A DNA stretch of 64,000 bases from an uncultured Cedecea sp. (GTDB lineage Bacteria; Pseudomonadota; Gammaproteobacteria; Enterobacterales; Enterobacteriaceae), in the NCBI RefSeq assembly GCF_947498825.1, contig NZ_CANMLV010000001.1, positions 434,001 through 498,000 of the forward strand, written 5' to 3'. Numbering within the stretch: position 1 is the first letter of the stretch; the number at the start of each line of letters is the position of its first letter. The translations under genes were made by a program, and so were the position numbers. This document shows, in pieces, positions 63,854 to 64,000 of this stretch. Under the pieces are notes generated by a model. That model was not told the origin of the DNA. It was given only the letters and a program-made list of their open reading frames with translations, and searched no databases.

Positions 63854-64000
63854 GGCAGGATCACCATACCCGCGAGCGTCAGTCCTGCAGCAGTCCCCAT
63901 CAGCATCACAGGTTTTCCGGGATTAACACGCCCGGTAATCATCGCTTCATGCAAGGCAAAAGGCAGTGATGCCGCCACCTGATTGCCGTGATAACGATAA
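63850..64000 (-). CDS. 3-oxoacyl-ACP synthase III / OleA-type thiolase, C-terminal end only
   Basis: Only the last 49 codons are in the window: YRYHGNQVAASLPFALHEAM, then ITGRVNPGKPVMLMGTAAG and LTLAGMVILP, then TGA. The HGNQVAAS segment matches the FabH/OleA active-site Asn motif (GNTSAAS in FabH), and LLAGFGAGL-like LMGTAAGLTLAG is the usual C-terminus. The catalytic Cys and His lie outside. It would condense acyl groups at the start of the pathway. Confidence 0.85.
   Translation of the reverse strand, partial: YRYHGNQVAASLPFALHEAMITGRVNPGKPVMLMGTAAGLTLAGMVILP

Noticed and set aside
52978-64000. Calling the lipid operon a ceramide/sphingolipid pathway
   Set aside because: The hydroxylase, GT21-like and PAP2 enzymes fit, but no serine palmitoyltransferase or ceramide synthase gene is visible in the window, so the claim is kept general.
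1-64000. tRNA, rRNA, CRISPR arrays and prophage genes
   Set aside because: No cloverleaf with a TTCGA-type T-loop context, no regularly spaced short direct repeats and no phage-like genes were seen on reading both strands.

Overview
The window looks like chromosome of a moderate-GC member of the Enterobacterales outside the Escherichia core. Housekeeping proteins (DacC, GstB, RimO, GsiABCD, CpdB, MoeA, MoeB) align almost end to end with their E. coli counterparts as I remember them, and their order keeps the E. coli moeB-moeA...gsiABCD...rimO...gstB-dacC block. The accessory content, ERIC-like palindromes, a KdgR-type box, Zur boxes and an M-box riboswitch suggest a plant-, soil- or water-associated relative. 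I cannot name the genus from sequence alone. No tRNA, rRNA, CRISPR array or intact mobile element was seen.

Layout. 1-15.9 kb is conserved core: dacC (partial), gstB, rimO, the glutathione importer gsiABCD, cpdB (where E. coli has iaaA), moeA-moeB, and an MgtE-type Mg2+ transporter behind an M-box riboswitch. Five ERIC-related palindromic repeats sit between these genes. 16-25.7 kb holds a lone mtnB, a five-gene ribose-type ABC importer plus PfkB kinase operon, a cytoplasmic BisC/TorZ-like molybdoenzyme and a Tat-exported beta-carbonic anhydrase. 26.3-37.1 kb is a uronate-polysaccharide locus: a CUT1 ABC importer with a cytosolic alginate-lyase-fold enzyme, facing two secreted paralogues and a cytosolic heparinase II/III-type lyase, with KdgR-like boxes. 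37.7-39 kb is a Zur-controlled COG0523 GTPase. 39.1-46.9 kb is a D-arabinitol-type operon (polyol dehydrogenase, xylulokinase, ribose-type ABC importer) with a divergent SorC-family regulator.

47-52.4 kb is decayed sequence. It holds an IS6/IS26-family remnant, the tail of a sugar-phosphate isomerase, an xdhA pseudogene with an in-frame stop fused by deletion to a 5'-truncated uacT, an IS4-family transposase relic and an OsmC-family fragment. Intact DUF523, MarR/EamA and wbuC genes lie among them.

52.9-64 kb (continuing past the right edge) is the most unusual part. It is a tightly packed operon, with most junctions overlapping, encoding a FabH/OleA-type ketosynthase end, two 3beta-HSD-like reductases, an MBL hydrolase, an F390-synthetase/PaaK-like adenylating enzyme, a PAP2 phosphatase, a sterol-desaturase-family hydroxylase, two fatty-acid desaturases, a ceramide-glucosyltransferase-like GT, an unknown protein and a UGT-type GT. 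Together they read as a pathway that builds, desaturates, hydroxylates and glycosylates a long-chain lipid. I do not recognise it as a described system.

A second novelty candidate is a ~140-bp palindromic element present twice (35.6 and 46.9 kb). Each copy sits between two near-identical copies of the local terminator hairpin.
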